From assembly GCA_012512605.1 (NCBI GenBank), contig JAAZDX010000210.1:1-21302 (forward strand): DNA of 21,302 nucleotides, given 5' to 3'. The notes beneath the pieces were generated by a model that made no database searches, was not told the origin of the DNA, and worked only from the letters and a program-made list of their open reading frames with translations. Position numbers and translations under genes: made by a program. Numbering within the stretch: position 1 is the stretch's first letter; each line of letters starts with the position of its first letter. Source of the stretch: Bacillota bacterium. Its GTDB lineage: Bacteria; Bacillota; UBA4882; UBA10575. Below, piece after piece: positions 21,153-21,302 of this stretch.

Positions 21153-21302
21153 ATGAAGAAAGAACCAACACCCACACCAACCAGTTTTTCCAAGGCACGC
21201 AACCGGGTTAGTTTCCGCGTCCGTTATTCCGAAACGGACGCCATGGGGGTTGTTCACCATTCCCGCTATTTACCCTGGATGGAACTGGGGCGGACCGAAT
21301 TC
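21153..21302 (+). CDS. YbgC/FcbC-type acyl-CoA thioesterase (start only)
   Basis: Only the first 50 codons are present; the gene runs off the right edge. After a Pro- and Thr-rich lead (MKKEPTPTPTS) comes VSFRVRYSETDAMGVVHHSRYLPWMELGRTEF, the classical opening of the hot-dog 4-hydroxybenzoyl-CoA thioesterase-like family, with the catalytic Asp of the Y-x-E-T-D-A-M-G-V-V-H-H motif. Members hydrolyse short- or medium-chain acyl-CoA thioesters. AAGGAGG lies 12 bases before ATG 21153, a little long but acceptable. It is divergent from nagB. Confidence 0.9.
   Translation, partial: MKKEPTPTPTSFSKARNRVSFRVRYSETDAMGVVHHSRYLPWMELGRTEF

Noticed and set aside
1..21302. CRISPR array, tRNA, rRNA, integrase, transposase or prophage genes
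   Set aside because: No regularly spaced repeats, no cloverleaf with CCA-type end, and no such protein motifs seen on either strand.

Overview
The window looks like a piece of chromosome from an endospore-forming member of the Bacillota (Firmicutes), probably a clostridial-type lineage. The evidence is an alpha/beta-type small acid-soluble spore protein, a cotJABC spore-coat cluster, strong Shine-Dalgarno sequences of the AAGGAGG type, frequent TTG and GTG starts, and near-perfect sigma-A promoters. GC content is about half by eye. There is no integrase, transposase, CRISPR array, tRNA or rRNA that I can see. The window is mostly core and housekeeping DNA, cut at both ends inside genes.

Layout. 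1-3615 (minus): miaB-mutS, translationally coupled through a TGATG overlap; mutS runs off the left edge. 3700-5118 (minus): a spore gene with tandem terminators, then cotJA-cotJB-cotJC with its own terminator; cotJA is only 48 codons. 5119-5659: no confident gene, but several strong inverted repeats that could be a structured RNA or a dispersed repeat. 5660-7436: a 64-residue orphan on + facing a minus-strand thioredoxin-like/CcdA pair driven by a TTGACA-17-TATAGT promoter. 7500-9956 (+): a tandem P-loop ATPase and an alpha-oxoamine-synthase-family PLP enzyme, ended by a bidirectional terminator. 10055-11519 (minus): an OmpH/Skp-like exported protein and a short-chain dehydrogenase. 11759-11971 (+): a small LysM protein. 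12010-12648 (minus): phoU. 13003-13854 (+): a DegV fatty-acid-binding protein. 13890-15494 (minus): a membrane PAS-GGDEF-HD-GYP protein behind a c-di-GMP-I riboswitch. 15910-18318 (+): a small membrane protein, a Cof-type HAD phosphatase and galM. 18403-19989 (minus): a GT4 glycosyltransferase and a stand-alone HIRAN protein. 20191-20925 (minus): nagB interrupted by an in-frame TAA. 21153-end (+): start of a YbgC-type thioesterase.

How the parts connect. The clearest regulatory circuit is the c-di-GMP-I aptamer ahead of a protein that carries both c-di-GMP synthesis (GGDEF) and degradation (HD-GYP) domains, which implies feedback on the second messenger. The thioredoxin-like/CcdA pair forms a membrane-to-exterior thiol-reduction module. 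The serine-palmitoyltransferase-like enzyme converging on a short-chain dehydrogenase raises the possibility of a long-chain-base lipid pathway, but this is inference. I found no convincing new multi-gene defence or mobile system. The best candidates for something undescribed are the inverted-repeat region at about 5264-5615, the repeat pair at 6713-6823, and the ATPase with a degenerate second P-loop.
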